NCBI GenBank assembly: GCA_021817755.1
Contig: JAKAGC010000030.1
Span: 1-13,993 of the forward strand
DNA length: 13,993 bases
Direction: 5' to 3'
Source: Acidobacteriota bacterium
GTDB taxonomy: Bacteria; Acidobacteriota; Aminicenantia; UBA2199
How positions within the stretch are numbered: the stretch's first letter is position 1; every line of letters starts with the position of its first letter. The notes beneath the pieces were generated by a model. The model searched no databases. It was given only the letters and a program-made list of their open reading frames with translations, and had not been told where the DNA came from. Of this stretch, positions 12,819 through 13,993 are shown piece after piece. Both the position numbers and the translations under genes were made by a program.

Positions 12819-13993
12819 TTAATTACCTGTCTTTTTTTCCAAATAAGACGTGGTATATATTGCGATTTGTTTATATACACCATTTAAGACAGGAAATAAT
12901 GCTTTCCATTCGTTTAATCTATTCATCAACACTGCTTTTTCTTTTTCAATTCCGTGATATATTCCCATTTCATCACACCAGCCGGCTACAGCCAGAGTAA
13001 AGAACCGGTATTCTACCGAACCGGGAGCACTGCGGGAGAGGAAATATTTCATGTCAGGGAAATAAAGATTTCCCTTTTCCACTTTTATTAATTGATTTAT
13101 TATTGGTGGAGTAATCTTTTCTTCTTCTCCATTTTGTTTTACTTTTGAGTCGTCTGCTCTTTTTTCTGTTAAATAATTTTTTTGATTAATTCGTTTTGTT
13201 ATATCGAGGGTATCCTTAAAAATTTGTTCCAGTTGTGCGGTGGGGATTGCAGAAGGATAGGTTTCGACTTGTTTCTTTAATTCCTGGAGTGGTTTTTCCT
13301 CAGGGGTTGCCTGTGCTCCTAATGAGTATTGTAAAGCCCCTCCGGTGGCTGTCTCCGAATCTTTTTCTTTATCATTGGCTTTTTCTTTTTTAGTTGATTG
13401 ACGTATTTTGATAGGCATTGCATAATTGGGAGAAGGTGCCATTATATTGGATGCCTGTTGATTGGTATTTGTCGCATTTGTATTGCCGGTATTGGTATTG
13501 GAAATTTGCTTTGAATTCTGCGAATCTTTTGCTTGCATTTTATCCGATGATTCGTTTGTTTCCTTACGTTCAATATTTTGCTGTGCATCCTGGAACCGGA
13601 TTAAAGATTCTTCCGGTATTTCCTGTAAGGTTTCTTCTTTCTTTTCCGAAGATTGTTGCTTTTTCTCTCGCGAATCGGAACGTACAGTCCCTTTTTTACC
13701 TTCCATATGCTGATCGGGTATATTTCCTGTCATTGGGGCAGAAGGTTCTTCATCCGCTTTAAATGCCGATGAAGTTGTTACAGATGGCTTTGCCGCAGGA
13801 AGAGGCTCTGCAACTTTCTCCATCATCACCAATTGCTCTGCGCTTTTGGGTGTAAAGGAACTTTTATAAAAAATATATATGGACACAATAACAATAATGA
13901 AACTGGCTGCCATTGCCAGGGGTTTATAGTAAGTGGGAAATCGCCTTTTTTTTGAATTTTGAGCTTCCTCAGCGGTCAGACCTTTGGTCAAGA
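12819..13993 (-). CDS. Single-pass membrane protein with a long low-complexity region; start lies beyond the window
   Basis: The leftward frame is open to the window edge. The first in-window start codon is TTG at 13991, and the gene most likely begins further right. About 390 residues are visible. A short basic stretch (KKRRFPTYYK) precedes one membrane segment (about residues 25-42, LAMAASFIIVIVSIYIFYKS). By the positive-inside rule the long C-terminal part is outside the cytoplasm. Residues about 50-290 are low complexity, rich in Lys, Glu, Gln, Ser, Asn and Thr, with an Asn/Thr run near 166-178. The last 95 residues look folded (GNLYFPDMKYFLSRSAPGSVEYRFFTLAVAGWCDEMGIYHGIEKEKAVLMNRLNEWKALF). 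The layout resembles membrane anti-sigma factors, but no zinc-finger Cys/His is in view and the family is not recognised. Four bases separate its stop from that of csrA. Confidence 0.72.
   Translation of the reverse strand, partial: LTKGLTAEEAQNSKKRRFPTYYKPLAMAASFIIVIVSIYIFYKSSFTPKSAEQLVMMEKVAEPLPAAKPSVTTSSAFKADEEPSAPMTGNIPDQHMEGKKGTVRSDSREKKQQSSEKKEETLQEIPEESLIRFQDAQQNIERKETNESSDKMQAKDSQNSKQISNTNTGNTNATNTNQQASNIMAPSPNYAMPIKIRQSTKKEKANDKEKDSETATGGALQYSLGAQATPEEKPLQELKKQVETYPSAIPTAQLEQIFKDTLDITKRINQKNYLTEKRADDSKVKQNGEEEKITPPIINQLIKVEKGNLYFPDMKYFLSRSAPGSVEYRFFTLAVAGWCDEMGIYHGIEKEKAVLMNRLNEWKALFPVLNGVYKQIAIYTTSYLEKKTGN

Noticed and set aside
771..13762. Minor open frames lying opposite or out of frame inside the flagellar genes and the right-edge gene
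   Set aside because: All overlap clearly recognised proteins, lack good Shine-Dalgarno sites and encode compositions typical of antisense reading.
12819..13993. Anti-sigma factor call for the right-edge membrane protein
   Set aside because: The layout is suggestive, but no zinc-finger residues are in the visible part and no sigma-factor gene is in view. The N-terminus is outside the window.
1..13993. Insertion sequences, CRISPR arrays, tRNA or rRNA genes
   Set aside because: No transposase-like frame, regularly spaced repeat, or tRNA/rRNA signature was seen on either strand.

Overview
The window is a chromosomal flagellar gene cluster of a diderm (Gram-negative type) bacterium with fairly AT-rich DNA. 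Genes for the P-ring (flgI), the L-ring (flgH) and the P-ring chaperone (flgA) imply a peptidoglycan layer plus an outer membrane. Two good sigma-54 (RpoN) promoter matches imply RpoN control of flagellar genes. The order flgF-flgG-flgA-flgH-flgI-flgJ-flgM, then flgN-flgK-flgL, then fliW-csrA resembles the layout in deltaproteobacteria and several other sigma-54-using diderm phyla. I cannot fix the phylum from the sequence alone.

Layout. Positions 1-234 hold the start of a leftward small lipoprotein gene with an in-frame TAA, driven by a good sigma-70-type promoter (287-315). A 398-base divergent intergenic region follows, carrying TTTCC/GGAAA palindromes and a sigma-54 promoter (591-606). 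Next comes a tight rightward operon (633-6575): distal rod (flgF, flgG), P-ring chaperone, L-ring and P-ring (flgA, flgH, flgI), a rod-cap/muropeptidase fusion (flgJ-like, with an M23 peptidase instead of a glucosaminidase), the anti-sigma-28 factor flgM, and a 99-residue charged protein of unknown function. A leftward gene for an exported TPR protein (6666-8147) interrupts the cluster and is flanked by an overlapping bidirectional terminator. A second sigma-54 promoter (8391-8406) then starts flgN-flgK-flgL, the hook-filament junction proteins and their chaperone. After an intergenic segment with a nested inverted repeat, a sigma-70-type promoter starts fliW-csrA, the flagellin-sensing post-transcriptional switch. 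A leftward, 5'-truncated gene for a single-pass membrane protein converges on csrA with 4 bases between the stop codons.

How it works together. The first operon builds the rod and rings and makes FlgM, which holds sigma-28 inactive until the hook is finished. The second makes the adaptor proteins between hook and filament. FliW and CsrA then tie flagellin translation to export. The two sigma-54 promoters share the same geometry: the TSS falls 1-2 bases before the Shine-Dalgarno sequence, and a TTTCC/GGAAA palindrome is centred 97 bases upstream of the predicted TSS in both. This points to one shared activator. Other items worth attention are two related inserts in FlgK, an apparently unacylated FlgH, and the unknown 99-residue protein. 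No mobile element, CRISPR array, tRNA or rRNA is visible. The window is mostly a conventional flagellar locus, and I do not see a wholly new system in it.
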